Origin: Geodermatophilus africanus
GTDB taxonomy: Bacteria > Actinomycetota > Actinomycetes > Mycobacteriales > Geodermatophilaceae
DNA: 64,000 nt
Assembly: GCF_900107105.1 (NCBI RefSeq)
Contig: NZ_FNOT01000011.1
Coordinates: 1-64,000 of the forward strand
Reading direction: 5' to 3'
Below are positions 17,573 to 26,594 of the stretch, piece after piece. Below the pieces are notes generated by a model that saw only the letters and a program-made list of their open reading frames with translations, ran no database searches and had not been told where the DNA came from. Positions within the stretch are counted from its first letter, which is position 1. Each line of letters starts with the position of its first letter. The translations under genes were made by a program, and so were the position numbers.

Positions 17573-18458
17573 GCTCTGACCCCACGCCACCGACTGAAGC
17601 TCGGCCGCGCGGTGGTCGAGCAGGGCTGGACGATCAGCTACGCCGCGGCGGTGTTCCACGTCTCCTGGCCCACGGCGGACAAGTGGGCCCAGCCGTACCG
17701 GAGCGGCGGGCCGGCGGCGATGGCCGACCGCAGCTCACGGCCGCACTCCGACCCCCCGGCACACACCCCGGCCGGTGGTCCGCAAGATCGTGCACCTGCG
17801 CTGGAAGAAGCGGCTGGGGCCGGTGGCCATCGCCGGCCGGCTCGGCCTGGCGCCCTCGACGGTGCACGCGGTGCTGGTCTGCTGCCGGCTCAACCGGCTC
17901 TCCCACGTCGACCGGGCCACCGGTGAGCCGATCCGCCGCTACGAGCACGACACCCCCGGGCTCGCTGCCGCACGTCGACGTGAGGAAGCTGGGCAACACC
18001 CCGACGGCGGCGGCTGGCGCTACGTCGGCCGCGCGCAGGGCAAGCGCAACCGCGCCGATACCGCCGACGTCGGCTGCAACGCCCGCCGCAACCCCGTGCT
18101 GGGCACGGCGTTCGTGCACACCGTGCTCGACGACCACAGCCGGGTCGCCTACGCCGAGATCCACGACGACGAGACCGCCACCACCGCCGCCGGCGTGCTG
18201 CGCCGGGCGGTGGCCCGGTTCGCCGCCCGCGGCGTCATCGTGCAGCGGGTGCTGAGGGACAACGGCTCGGCCTACCGCTCCCACGCCTGGCGCGACACCT
18301 GCGCCGAGCTGGGCATCAGGCCCGAGCGGACCCGACCCTACCGGCCGCAGACCAACGGGAAGATCGAACGCTTCCACCGCACCCTGGCCGACGGCTGGCC
18401 CTTCGCCCGCGTTTTCGGCGGCGAGTCAGCCCGCCGGAAGGCACTGCCGGCCTGGCTG
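17573..18458 (+). mobile_element. IS481-family transposase remnant (frameshifted, truncated)
   Basis: The three forward frames together spell an IS481 DDE transposase. The helix-turn-helix part is HRLKLGRAVVEQGWT...WPTADKWAQPYRSGG...MADRSSRPH (frame of 17612), then VRKIVHLRWKKRLGPVAIAGRLGL and RLSHVDRATGEPIRRYEHD (frame of 17775). SLPHVDVRKLGNTP follows in the frame of 17683, and GGGWRYVGR...VLDDHSRVAYAE...RPYRPQTNGKIERFHRTL is again in the frame of 17775. Breaks occur near 17780, 17955 and 18003. The reading ends after RRKALPAWL, so the terminal YNHHRPH-type segment is missing. Catalytic Asp, Asp and Glu codons survive but in different frames. No flanking terminal repeats were identified. 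Confidence 0.85.
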
Positions 18459-18522
18459 AGGGGGTCCGGATCCCGATCAGTGACTCGGGCCGGGCGCGAG
18501 TGACGCCAGTTGACGTGCCGCC

Positions 18523-19287
18523 TCAGATTTCGGGACGGTCCTGCTGGACCTCACGTGCGGGGAGTTCCTCGACGGTCACGGGCGCGGGTGTGGCGGACCC
18601 GAAGACCCTCGTCGCGGCCGTGATCGTGCCCTTGAGGACGTGTTGCATGTAGTTCGCGGCGGCCATGGGACCCAGCCCGAAGGGCAGCAGCCCGGCCAGC
18701 AGCGGCGGTCCGACCGCCAGCGCCCATGCCCGGAGGATCTCCGACTGCGAGGCGGCGATCTCCTGCCGCTCCTCCGCCGTCAGGGCCGCCAGAGCGTCGT
18801 ACGCAGCGGCCTGCTTCAGCAGCGACGCGTGGGCTCCCAGGATCGCGTCCGGACGGATCCGCCCGGTCTTGTCGAGCTTGACCGCGCCGTCGGTGAGGAC
18901 CAGGAGGACGGCGATGCGGGTCAGTTCAGGGTCGGTGAGGTCTCTGTCGTGGAGCAGTCCGACCTTGATCGCCGCACTCACCGCCTCCTTCAGGACCTCC
19001 CTCAACGCGACCGGGAGCGCGGCGGCCGAGATCGCCGTCCCGTAACCCGGGAGGATCGACGGCAGGGAGTAGGAGACCGCTCGCGCCGCCCTGATCCGGT
19101 TTCCGCGCGTCACCTCACCGACCAGGTTCTCCGCTGGGACCAGCGGCTTGCCCGCACGGACCTTGTCGACGACCTTCTGGGCCTCCTCCAGGGAGGGTTG
19201 GAGCGTCCGGTTGATCAGCGCCATCGCACGCTCGACGGTCGACTCGATGTCGAACTCCGGCTTGGGGAAGGTGAAACCGCTGGTCAT
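18523..19287 (-). CDS. Hypothetical protein, possibly EcsC-like
   Basis: The 254-residue protein is not firmly recognised. It has an N-terminal helical region (STVERAMALINRTLQPSLEEAQKVVDKV), two short hydrophobic stretches (AVSYSLPSILPGYGTAISAAALPVAL and LAVGPPLLAGLLPFGLGP) and an Ala-rich helical centre with AVLLVLTDGAVKLDKTG. This pattern resembles EcsC-family membrane-associated proteins, but the match is weak. AGGAGAC lies upstream of the ATG. Codon use is ordinary for the genome, so it is probably a real gene. Confidence 0.55.
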   Translation of the reverse strand: MTSGFTFPKPEFDIESTVERAMALINRTLQPSLEEAQKVVDKVRAGKPLVPAENLVGEVTRGNRIRAARAVSYSLPSILPGYGTAISAAALPVALREVLKEAVSAAIKVGLLHDRDLTDPELTRIAVLLVLTDGAVKLDKTGRIRPDAILGAHASLLKQAAAYDALAALTAEERQEIAASQSEILRAWALAVGPPLLAGLLPFGLGPMAAANYMQHVLKGTITAATRVFGSATPAPVTVEELPAREVQQDRPEI

Positions 19288-19658
19288 GTCGGTCTCCTGT
19301 TCGTAGGCGACCCCCGGAGGATGCCAGCGGGCCGCTCCCGAAGGGAGACGACTGCGTCCGACCCGTGGACCGGGTCCCCGACTGCTACGAGGCCTCCCCC
19401 GCGACGCTCCTGGCCGACCGCGGTAGCGGCTGCTCCGACGGCTCGGCGCACCATCCCGTGATCGTCCAGGATGTCGCGCACCGCCGAGGAGGACCGCTCG
19501 GTGAGCTCAGCGACGGACCGGCGGCGTACTGCGCGAGCTCGAACCCCTCGACTCGGGTCTGGACGCTGGGCTGCGGTCGGAACATCCCCGTACCCGGCGA
19601 AACTCGGTAGCCCCGAGCTACAGGTCTCCCCCCACCGGGCAGTGGCCGCCGACCAGGG
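19288..19658. other. No gene seen
   Basis: About 370 bp between two minus-strand genes. No frame with a ribosome site and plausible protein was found, and no dyad was noticed. Confidence 0.45.
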
Positions 19659-20135
19659 TCACGGCTGCAGATCGATCAGCACCAGTGGTCCGGTTACGCG
19701 CGGCGTCGACCGCGGCCAGCGTGTCGTGTAGGCCTGCCGGGCCGATTCCCATTGCGGATCGCTGGACTCGACCACGCGCGCCGTGCCGTCGCGCAGTCGG
19801 CCGGCCAGGCGCACGGTCACCGGCTGGGGGATGCGGAAGTTGCGCCACCACGTGGCGCGCTCCCAGTGCTGGGGCCTGACCACGAGTTGCTCCCCAGCCT
19901 GCGCGTACTGCACCGGCAACGCGTACTCCCGGCGGCTACGACGCCCGATGTAGCGCAGCTCGATCGCCGCGGCGCTCAGCAGTCGATGCGCGCGCGATCG
20001 CAACACGGCGAGCACGATGGCGTTGCCCTGCGGCAGCTTGGTGCGCCTGCCCGCGCGGCGCCGCCACCGCCGGCGCACGCGGTCGACAGCGGTGATCGCC
20101 GCCCGCGTCCTGGGAGTCTTCGGCGTGCTGATCAT
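19659..20135 (-). CDS. Deazaflavin (F420)-dependent nitroreductase-like protein (Ddn family)
   Basis: The 158-residue protein has the Ddn/PNPOx-like split-barrel signature ELRYIGRRSRREYALPVQYAQ and the later WWRNFRIPQPVTVRL, which in relatives contacts F420 and the substrate. The N-terminus is unusually rich in arginine ([14 protein letters not shown]), suggesting membrane or nucleic-acid contact. Start 20135 follows GGGGAGGA. Relatives reduce quinones or nitro compounds with F420H2; the substrate here is unknown. Confidence 0.72.
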   Translation of the reverse strand: MISTPKTPRTRAAITAVDRVRRRWRRRAGRRTKLPQGNAIVLAVLRSRAHRLLSAAAIELRYIGRRSRREYALPVQYAQAGEQLVVRPQHWERATWWRNFRIPQPVTVRLAGRLRDGTARVVESSDPQWESARQAYTTRWPRSTPRVTGPLVLIDLQP

Positions 20136-20648
20136 GCTGTCCTCCCCAGCATCTGTCTGACCTCGACCTTGGCCTTCTCCGCGATCGGCGTGTTCCGCCG
20201 GGATCAGCGAGCCCCCGCTGCGCGGGACAGGTGCTGCAGCGCCGGACAGCACCGCCCCTGGGACGACGCGGATCTCGAAATGCCGCCCGGGGTGTCGCAT
20301 GGGCCGGGCAGCAGGCCGACGAACGCGGCCGGCCTTCCGGCCGGCACCGCAGGGCCTTCGCGGATCCGGCGCCATGGCCTACCGACCTGTCGTGGACCAG
20401 CCGAGAAGACCGCACCTTCCGAGGGCGTGCGGCTCTCGACCGTGGGCGGGATCGACGCCTGTGCTTCCCCGCTGTCCGCACCCGTCGCACGGGAGGAGCG
20501 CCGAGCTTCCTGGTCTGATACACGTCCTCGGCGTTCGAGGCTCAGGTCTGTGACAAGGGCTCTCCGAATCTGCCGCGTGTTGACGGCGGTCCTCGCCCGG
20601 AGTCGTGGCGTCAGCGCGCCAGATCCTCGAGCGCCCCGACGGTGCGTG

Positions 20649-20849
20649 TCACGAGCGCCTACGTAGGGTTCTGGCGCTGCCGCTCGGCGCTGCGCTCGTG
20701 GTTGCCCTGCGGGCACTCGAAGCGCTCGCGCGACGACGCGTCGCTCGGGCCCACGGCTGGTCATCGCTCCGCCGATCGCCGGACAGCTCGCGCAGCATCC
20801 GCTGTGCGAGCTCGGGGAAGTCACCCGGGTCAGGTCGGTTGGTCGCCAT
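20649..20849 (-). CDS. Possible small protein (66 aa), unknown
   Basis: ATG 20849 is preceded by a strong GGGGGGA ribosome site. The first 30 residues look protein-like (MATNRPDPGDFPELAQRMLR, then ELSGDRRSDDQPWA); the rest is Arg/Ser/Ala-rich and may be out of frame. It may be the intact N-terminus of a decayed gene or a genuine small protein. No family is recognised. Confidence 0.3.
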   Translation of the reverse strand: MATNRPDPGDFPELAQRMLRELSGDRRSDDQPWARATRRRASASSARRATTSAAPSGSARTLRRRS

Positions 20850-21070
20850 TCGTTCCCCCCGCTCACGTCGAGCGTGTCGCGGGACCGAAGGGTGGCCTCG
20901 GCGACGACGCGACCGACGTACGCGGCCATGACCGGTGCCGGCAGTCGACCGATGACCGGGACCAACGAACCACCACCGCCAGCCGACGGCTGCCAATCCC
21001 GACCGACGCCGTGCGCAGCCGCTGATCCGTGTGTTCATCGCTGACCAGCCGCGGCCGCCCCCCCGAGATC

Positions 21071-21110
21071 GACTCGCAGGGTCATCGGTTCGAGTCCCAT
21101 CGGAGGAGCA
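21071..21110 (+). other. tRNA 3'-end-like fragment, possible att scar
   Basis: The segment contains a T-arm-like ATCGG-TTCGAGT-CCCAT (4 of 5 pairs) preceded by a variable-loop-like CAGGGTC and followed by a 7-nt acceptor-like CGGAGGA. No matching 5' half, D-arm or anticodon arm lies upstream, so it is not a functional tRNA. Fragments of tRNA 3' ends are typical att sites of tyrosine-integrase elements, and a dead integrase lies 5.2 kb away. Confidence 0.35.
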
Positions 21111-21406
21111 GATGGGAGCCGCGGACCAGCGTGTCTGCCGGTCGGGGGCCGTCGTCGTCAGCCAGCCGGACAGGTACCGCTGAGCACGTGCCGGTGATCC
21201 GGTCGGAGGTTGCCGTGGGCCGAGGACGACGGCGCGCGGCCGCTCTCGGGGTCACGACGTCGAGGGCGGACCGCTGCCTCTCGGCCTGTGGCGCCGCGCT
21301 GCCCCGCGCGCGGCGCCCCCCTCCGACGACGACGAGGCGAGTGCTCCCACCGGTCGGACGTCGGGGAACCGGGCCGGAGCGTCGGCGGAGGGGAGCGACG
21401 GACCGG

Positions 21407-23410
21407 TCAGGTCTGCTGGGTGCGCGCGGCGACGAGCTCTCCGCCGGCGTATCCCTCCACGCGCACGGTGTCGGCGCCGGCCACCCCGGTCACGGTGACG
21501 CTCGAGGCGCCGTCCGCCACGTCGGTGCTGGCCCGCGGTCGGCCGTCGACGTACACGTCGAGCCGCTCGATGCCCGCCGTCGTCACCTGCAGGGTGAGCG
21601 TGCCGCCGCCGTCGAGTGAGGACGTCAGCCGCAGGGTGCGCTTCGGCATCTGCTTCAGCAGCGCTCCGGCCGCGTCGAGGAGGTCGACGTTGTCCTCGAG
21701 CACGTCGCGGCGGGTCAGTTCGTGCCGGTGGTCCGGCACGATCCCGAGGTCCTCGAGCGGGGTGCCGGCCAGCTCCCCGACGCGGAGCGTGCGCCGGATG
21801 GAGACCCGCATCGCGGCACCGTTGGGCAGCGTCTTGTACGGGGTCTCCGGGTTGGCCTGCGGCCGCTCGAGCAGCTGCTTGAGCAGGCTGTGCGTCCACA
21901 CGTTGGCACCGCCCGCTCCGGTGTTGTCGTCCACGCCGAGCACCGGACCGATCCCGTGGTCCTGGAAGCCGGCGGCGAAGATGTCGGTCGCCGAGTAACA
22001 GCGTGCGTCGGTGACGAGCACTACCGGGCCGGAGTAGCGCTGGCCTCTGCGGTTGGCGCCGTCGACCGGGGTGATTGGGAAGGCCGACGAGAAGGCCGAC
22101 CCGGTCTCCACCGCCTGCTCCATCGACCGGAACCAGGCTCCCAGGTCGATGCCGCTCGGGTTGTCCTTGTGCTGGCGCACGACGGCCAGGTTGAGGGGGG
22201 TGCAGATGAACTGCACCGGCTCCGGGGTGATCCGGCGCGGCGTCAGCGTCTGCAGGGCGAACTCGCTGGCGTGGATGTGGCCGCCGCCGTTGCCGCGCAC
22301 ATCGAGGATGAGTCCCTCCTGCGGCAGCAGCTCGGTCAGGCGCACGAACTCGTCGACGAAGGCGTCGGGGTCGTCCACGTTGAAGGTGCGGATGCGCAGG
22401 TGGCCGTACGTGCCGGACGCGGTCACGACGCTGCGTGCGCGGAACACCAGCGGCATGGTCGTCGTCAGCTCGGCCCCGGCGGCGGCGGGCGTCGTCTCGA
22501 CCTCGGCCTGGACGTCGGAGAGCTGCTGCTCCACGGCTCGCGGCGCGAACAGCAGCGCACGTGCGCGGCCGACGTCGTCCGCGAACAGGTCCAGCCCCAT
22601 GGAGGCCGCGGCGGTGGTCGGCGCGTCGGCGTCGGCCATGGGCGGGACGTTGGGGCCGACCAGCCAGGGCTGGCGCAGCTCGTGGCGCACCCCGCCGGCG
22701 TCCAGGTAGCTGATGGTCACCCACTCCTCGTCCGGGGGCAGGTGCAGCCGCAGTGGCCGGAGGGTCAGGGCGTCGGTGCCGCGAGCCAGGCGGGCGGCCC
22801 GGTTGCTGCCGGCGAACCGGTCGCCGCTGACGGCCACGGCCAAGGCGATCGGCACCCCGTTCCAGTGGGTGACCTCGACACCACGGGTGAACGGTGGGTT
22901 GCTCACGCCCTCGGCCATGTGGCTGACGATGTACTTCTCCGCCCCGCCCTCCACACAGCGCTCCACCTGGAACGGCAGGTAGGCGACCATCCCGTTGAAC
23001 GGGGTCGGCAGCACGTAGTTGGTGTGCAGGTCGCGCACCGAGTGGAAGATGCTCGACATCTCCCGGTGGAACTCCCGCTCCGGCGCCATCGTCGCATCGG
23101 TCTGCTGTCCGAGGCGGGCCCGCAGCAGCCGCAGCCGCTGCACCGGGTTGACCGCGTGCATGGCCGCTTTCAGGGGCAGGTGCACGTAGTTGCCCTCGAG
23201 CAGGATCAGTGCCTGCTGGACGATCGTCATGCGCTGGGCGTGGCTGAGGGTGCCGGCCGAGGTGACGAACTCCTGCAGCGGCACCGAGTCCGCGATCGGC
23301 GCCCCCGCGCTGCCGACCTGCACGGTCAGGTCGGCAGGCAGGGACTCGTCGGTGACGTCGTCCAGCGGACGACGGGGCGCCAGTACCTCGACGCGGGTGC
23401 TCGTGGTCAT
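21407..23410 (-). CDS. S41-family (C-terminal processing-like) serine peptidase
   Basis: The 667-residue protein contains the S41 core: LILDVRGNGGG around residue 365 (oxyanion/strand motif) and VTDARCYSATDIFAAGF around residue 469, where Ser in YSATD is the expected nucleophile; QDHGIGPVLG follows. An N-terminal ~330-residue region includes SIFHSVRDLHTNYVLP, typical of tricorn/CPP-type S41 proteins, and the C-terminus has a beta-rich tail (LDVYVDGRPRAS). No signal peptide is seen, so it is probably cytoplasmic. Start 23410 follows GAGGAG. The substrate is unknown and no operon partner is evident. Confidence 0.8.
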   Translation of the reverse strand: MTTSTRVEVLAPRRPLDDVTDESLPADLTVQVGSAGAPIADSVPLQEFVTSAGTLSHAQRMTIVQQALILLEGNYVHLPLKAAMHAVNPVQRLRLLRARLGQQTDATMAPEREFHREMSSIFHSVRDLHTNYVLPTPFNGMVAYLPFQVERCVEGGAEKYIVSHMAEGVSNPPFTRGVEVTHWNGVPIALAVAVSGDRFAGSNRAARLARGTDALTLRPLRLHLPPDEEWVTISYLDAGGVRHELRQPWLVGPNVPPMADADAPTTAAASMGLDLFADDVGRARALLFAPRAVEQQLSDVQAEVETTPAAAGAELTTTMPLVFRARSVVTASGTYGHLRIRTFNVDDPDAFVDEFVRLTELLPQEGLILDVRGNGGGHIHASEFALQTLTPRRITPEPVQFICTPLNLAVVRQHKDNPSGIDLGAWFRSMEQAVETGSAFSSAFPITPVDGANRRGQRYSGPVVLVTDARCYSATDIFAAGFQDHGIGPVLGVDDNTGAGGANVWTHSLLKQLLERPQANPETPYKTLPNGAAMRVSIRRTLRVGELAGTPLEDLGIVPDHRHELTRRDVLEDNVDLLDAAGALLKQMPKRTLRLTSSLDGGGTLTLQVTTAGIERLDVYVDGRPRASTDVADGASSVTVTGVAGADTVRVEGYAGGELVAARTQQT

Positions 23411-23677
23411 CGTTCGTGGCTCCTCACGTGGCATGTCGGCCGGAGGTCGGACGGCCGTTCGTGAGCAGGGGACCAAGGGGCCCGTCACCGGTACGTCACC
23501 GGTACGTCAACGGGCGCCCTCACCTGAGGCGGCAGACGTGCGCCGCGGCGACGTCACCGTGCACCAGCCGACCGGTGCCGACCGTGCTCGCCGCCGTGGC
23601 TGCGTGGGTCCGGCACCCGGCCGACGTCGCCGGCGGGACCGGCCGTCGGTGCGACGGGCTGCGACGGGTCGTGCTGC

Positions 23678-24142
23678 TCACCGGCACACCCGTTGGGAGC
23701 GCCGGACCGGCGCACGCCGCGGCCGGGGCCGCGGTCGCGCGGCCGGCCGCGGCTGTCCGCCCTGAGGTCCCGACTCGGGCGGATCGGTCGCGACGAGGCC
23801 GGCGAACCCGGTGAGTCGCAGCAGGCGCAGCACGCGCCGGGACCCGCCGGTGCGGACCACCAGCTCCGCACCGCGCGCCAGGCACCGCTGGTGCGCCCGC
23901 GCCAGCACGGCGACGCCGGCAGCGCCGAGGAAGGTCACCCCGCTCAGGTCGACGACGAGCACGCGCAGGCCGCGCTGCCGGGCCTGGGACTGCAGGCAGA
24001 CCTCCAGCGCCGGGGCGGTGTAGGCATCGACCTCGCCGGTGACCTCGACGACCACGGACGTGGGGCGGGGGCCGGGCACGGCGACGACCGACAGCAAGTC
24101 ACGGGGACCGGGGTCGGTCGGGGGAGCGGGCGTCTGCGGCAC
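23678..24142 (-). CDS. STAS-domain protein (anti-sigma factor antagonist-like)
   Basis: The 154-residue protein contains a STAS domain (about 28-120): VVVEVTGEVDAYTAPAL, VLVVDLSGVTFLGAAGVAVLARAH. In classical antagonists the phosphorylated serine lies in the motif DSSG directly after VTFL; here the position reads GAAG, so switch-kinase phosphorylation as in SpoIIAA is not possible. It may act constitutively or as a structural STAS partner. The C-terminus (after ~125) is a Pro/Arg-rich tail of low complexity. It lies 75 bp downstream of the DksA-type gene on the same strand and may share its transcript. Confidence 0.75.
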   Translation of the reverse strand: MPQTPAPPTDPGPRDLLSVVAVPGPRPTSVVVEVTGEVDAYTAPALEVCLQSQARQRGLRVLVVDLSGVTFLGAAGVAVLARAHQRCLARGAELVVRTGGSRRVLRLLRLTGFAGLVATDPPESGPQGGQPRPAARPRPRPRRAPVRRSQRVCR

Positions 24143-24217
24143 GGGCGACTCCTCGCGGGATGGTCACCCGTCGGCGCCGGGGGCGGGGGAGGGCGCCGAC
24201 GGGTGGGTGCGGGCGGC

Positions 24218-24538
24218 TCAGCGCTCCTGCTGGCAGGACACGCAGCCGGCCGCGAACGGCCGGAACTCCAGCCGCTCGGCAGGGATGGCGCCGCCGCAGT
24301 ACACGCAGGCGCCGTAGGTCCCGGCGGCGATGCGCGCCAGCGCCGCGTCGATCTCCTCGATCGTGCGCAGCAGTCCGGCCGCGCGGCGCTGCGCGACCGG
24401 GTCCGGCACGGAGGTGGCCGTCTCGGCCAGGGCGAGCTCGCGCTGCCGGACGCAGTCGGCCCGCTGGGTCTCGAGCAGCACCCGGGAGGGCGCGCGGTCC
24501 GGGGACGCGGTGGGGGGATCGGGGCTGAGGGTGGTCGT
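24218..24538 (-). CDS. DksA/TraR-type C4 zinc-finger protein, probable ACG start
   Basis: The protein ends with the DksA/TraR zinc finger CVYCGGAIPAERLEFRPFAAGCVSC preceded by a coiled-coil (RELALAETATS...RTIEEIDAALARIAAGTYG). Such proteins bind RNA polymerase's secondary channel or act as small regulators. No ATG, GTG or TTG is well placed. A perfect AGGAGG (24549-24544) lies five bases before an in-frame ACG at 24538, giving 106 residues, the usual size. Alternatives are GTG 24589 or GTG 24481, neither with a ribosome site. An ATG-to-ACG sequence error is also possible. Confidence 0.75.
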   Translation of the reverse strand, partial: TTTLSPDPPTASPDRAPSRVLLETQRADCVRQRELALAETATSVPDPVAQRRAAGLLRTIEEIDAALARIAAGTYGACVYCGGAIPAERLEFRPFAAGCVSCQQER

Positions 24539-25136
24539 GGTGTCCTCCTGGGACGACGAGGACGCGTCCCGCCGGAGCGGGACGCGCACGGACGGGGCCG
24601 GCGACCCGGAGCGGGTCGGGGACCCGCCGGTGGCGCCCGGTCCTGACTGCGTCGCAGCACGTCCAGGCCGCGCAGCCCGCGGGCCCGCAGGCTCGTCGCC
24701 AGGGCCAGGAGTCCGCCGCCGGTGACCGGGGACGGGTGCTGCGCCGAGGACCCGGCCGGGCCGGAGGTCGGCAGGGCCTGCGGATCCACCCGGGTCACCT
24801 CTCCTCCTCGTCGCGGTCGGTGCGGAACGGGCGCGACGTCGGCCGGCCGGAGCGGGTGGCACCGGCGCACCGACGCCGGCGCCGCGGCGCCCCGTGACCG
24901 CACCGGCAGGGCCGGGCAGCCACCGGCCGAGGCCCGTCGGCCTCGCACCGGGACCCACCCTGCCCTCCGACGACCGGTCCGGACACGCCGGTTCCCGGTC
25001 AACTCGGGCCGGGGCAGGTTGCCGACGACCGGCAAGGGGCGGCGGTGCGGAGCCCGTCGATCCCGTGCAGAGGGGACCTGCCCGGTCGGCCGGGCCGCGG
25101 AGCGCCCGCCGTCCCCCGCGCTGGTGGAACCGCGGC
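24539..25136. other. Divergent intergenic region, no gene seen
   Basis: About 600 bp between the DksA-type gene and the plus-strand TRIC remnant. Frames on both strands are long only because of the GC bias and encode Arg/Gly/Pro-rich nonsense. No promoter was recognised with confidence. Confidence 0.45.
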
Positions 25137-25448
25137 GTGACGACCGAGGACTCGGTGCTGCTGGCCCTGGACCTCGTCGGCACGTTCGCCTTCGCCCACA
25201 ACGGCGCCCTGACCGCGTTGCGCGTGGCCCGGCTCGACATCGTCGGCGTCGTCACGTTGGGCATGATCACGGCGCTGGGCGGCGGGATCATCCGGGACGC
25301 CCTGCTCGACGTCCACGGCCCCGCGACCGCGGTCGGTGCGGCGGCGCTGTGCTTCCTGATCCGCATGGTCGGCGTCCGCTACGACCTGGGTGCACCGATG
25401 CCCCGACGAGCCCCCGACACGGGGCCCGGCGACGCCGGGTCGCGCTGA
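25137..25448 (+). pseudogene. TRIC/UPF0126-family channel gene with internal deletion
   Basis: From GTG 25137 the 103-residue product begins like a full trimeric intracellular cation channel subunit (LLALDLVGTFAFAHNGALTALRVA, then LDIVGVVTLGMITALGGGIIRDALL). It then jumps directly to the usual C-terminal end (VGAAALCFLIRMVGVRYDLGAPMP). Relatives have about 200-220 residues with two repeats of three helices each; here about 100 residues, including the entire second GGG repeat, are missing, with the frame kept. The junction is near residue 62 (DVHGPATA). A working channel is unlikely. Confidence 0.72.
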
Positions 25449-25624
25449 CCGGCGGTCGCTACGCCGACGAACCAGCAGGTGTACGGCACACCCAGCGTGG
25501 TGGGGATGACGCCGGAGTCCTCGCTGGCCGACTGCCGGCCGGACGGCCCGGCCCGCGCCCCGGGCGGCCGGCAGCCCGACCGGCGCGGCGGCCACCCGGC
25601 AGACCACTCCTCGTCGTCCCGGCC

Positions 25625-26575
25625 TCACTGCCAGGGCAGCCGGCCGCGGGCGCCCCAGTAGTCCCCGGGGTGCTGCGGCTCGACCAGCCCGCCGAGGTCG
25701 AGGCCGGCGACCCGGGTGCCGGCCGCGTTGCTGGTCAGCTGCGCCACGGTCACCGCGCCGCTGAGCACGACGTCGCACCACGGCCGGGCGAGCGCCGCCC
25801 CCAGCGCCACGGCGTCGACCCCGACGCCGTGCTCCCGCGCGGCCGCGGCGAGCGGGCTGCCGGCCGGCTGGCCGTGCCCGGTGAGGCGCCCGTTGGCGAC
25901 GGCCTCCTTGACGACGACGCGCAGTCCGGCGTCGTGCGCCTCGGCCAGCGCGCCGGCCGCGGACGTCTCGAGCAGGTTCCAGGTCGACTGCACGCTGGAG
26001 AACAGCCGCACGCCGTCGACGGTGAGCGCCAGGCCCCGGCGGACGGCGGCGGCCTGCTCCGGCCCGGACGTCGAGAAGCCGATCTCGGTGCCCGCCGCCC
26101 GGACCTCAGCCAGCCGGCGCAGCAGCGGGCGGTCCGCCCACAGCGGGCTGTCGAGCGTCAGCGAGTGCACCTGGGAGAGCCGCAGCCAGGGGCCGAGCAG
26201 CTCGGTGGTCTCCCGGTGCTGGCGCTCGAACGCCGCCGCGGTGTGCTCCTTGACCTCGTGCCGGTCGGCGTCGGTGCGCCAGCCGCCCGTGTACCGGTAG
26301 CCCCACTTGCTGGCGACGAACGGCACCCGCTCGCGACCGCGCAGCCAGGACGCGAGGAACTCCTCCGCGCGCCCGTAGGAGCGGGCGGCGTCCACGTAGC
26401 CGATGCCCAGGGCCGCCGCGGCGTCGAGCAGCGCGAAGGCGCGGGCGGCCAGCGCTGCGGGGGAGCGGTCGGCGGGCAGGTCGCGGTCCCGGCCGAGGGT
26501 GATGTAGCCCGGCCGCCCGATCGCCGCGAGGCCCAGCCCCAGCACGGCGGACGGGCGGCTCCCGGTCCCGGTCAT
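25625..26575 (-). CDS. Aldo/keto reductase (aldose dehydrogenase-like)
   Basis: The 316-residue TIM-barrel protein has the AKR catalytic pieces: GIGYVDAARSYGRAEEFL (Asp and Tyr), FVASKWGY (Lys) and QVHSLTL (His). The organisation matches the D-threo-aldose 1-dehydrogenase/pyridoxal-reductase-like subgroup, which oxidises or reduces sugars and small aldehydes with NAD(P). It is 19 bp downstream of the GH3 glycosidase on the same strand, so the two are co-transcribed and a sugar substrate is plausible. Confidence 0.82.
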   Translation of the reverse strand: MTGTGSRPSAVLGLGLAAIGRPGYITLGRDRDLPADRSPAALAARAFALLDAAAALGIGYVDAARSYGRAEEFLASWLRGRERVPFVASKWGYRYTGGWRTDADRHEVKEHTAAAFERQHRETTELLGPWLRLSQVHSLTLDSPLWADRPLLRRLAEVRAAGTEIGFSTSGPEQAAAVRRGLALTVDGVRLFSSVQSTWNLLETSAAGALAEAHDAGLRVVVKEAVANGRLTGHGQPAGSPLAAAAREHGVGVDAVALGAALARPWCDVVLSGAVTVAQLTSNAAGTRVAGLDLGGLVEPQHPGDYWGARGRLPWQ

Positions 26576-26594
26576 CGTCGTCCTCCCTGCCCGG

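Larger units (their letters stand above)
20136..21406. other. Long gene-poor stretch
   Basis: Nearly 1.3 kb without a convincing full gene. It holds a weak small-gene candidate (20649-20849) and a tRNA T-arm-like scrap (21071-21110). Six-frame reading shows only short, low-complexity Arg/Ala-rich frames. Together with the integrase and IS481 relics upstream it looks like eroded insertion DNA. Confidence 0.5.

Noticed and set aside
21020..21110. Complete tRNA gene
   Set aside because: Only a T-arm-like and acceptor-like part is present; no 5' acceptor strand, D-arm or anticodon arm could be built upstream.
21722..23464. 580-codon plus-strand open frame opposite the S41 peptidase
   Set aside because: Shadow of the peptidase gene; no family motif and biased composition.
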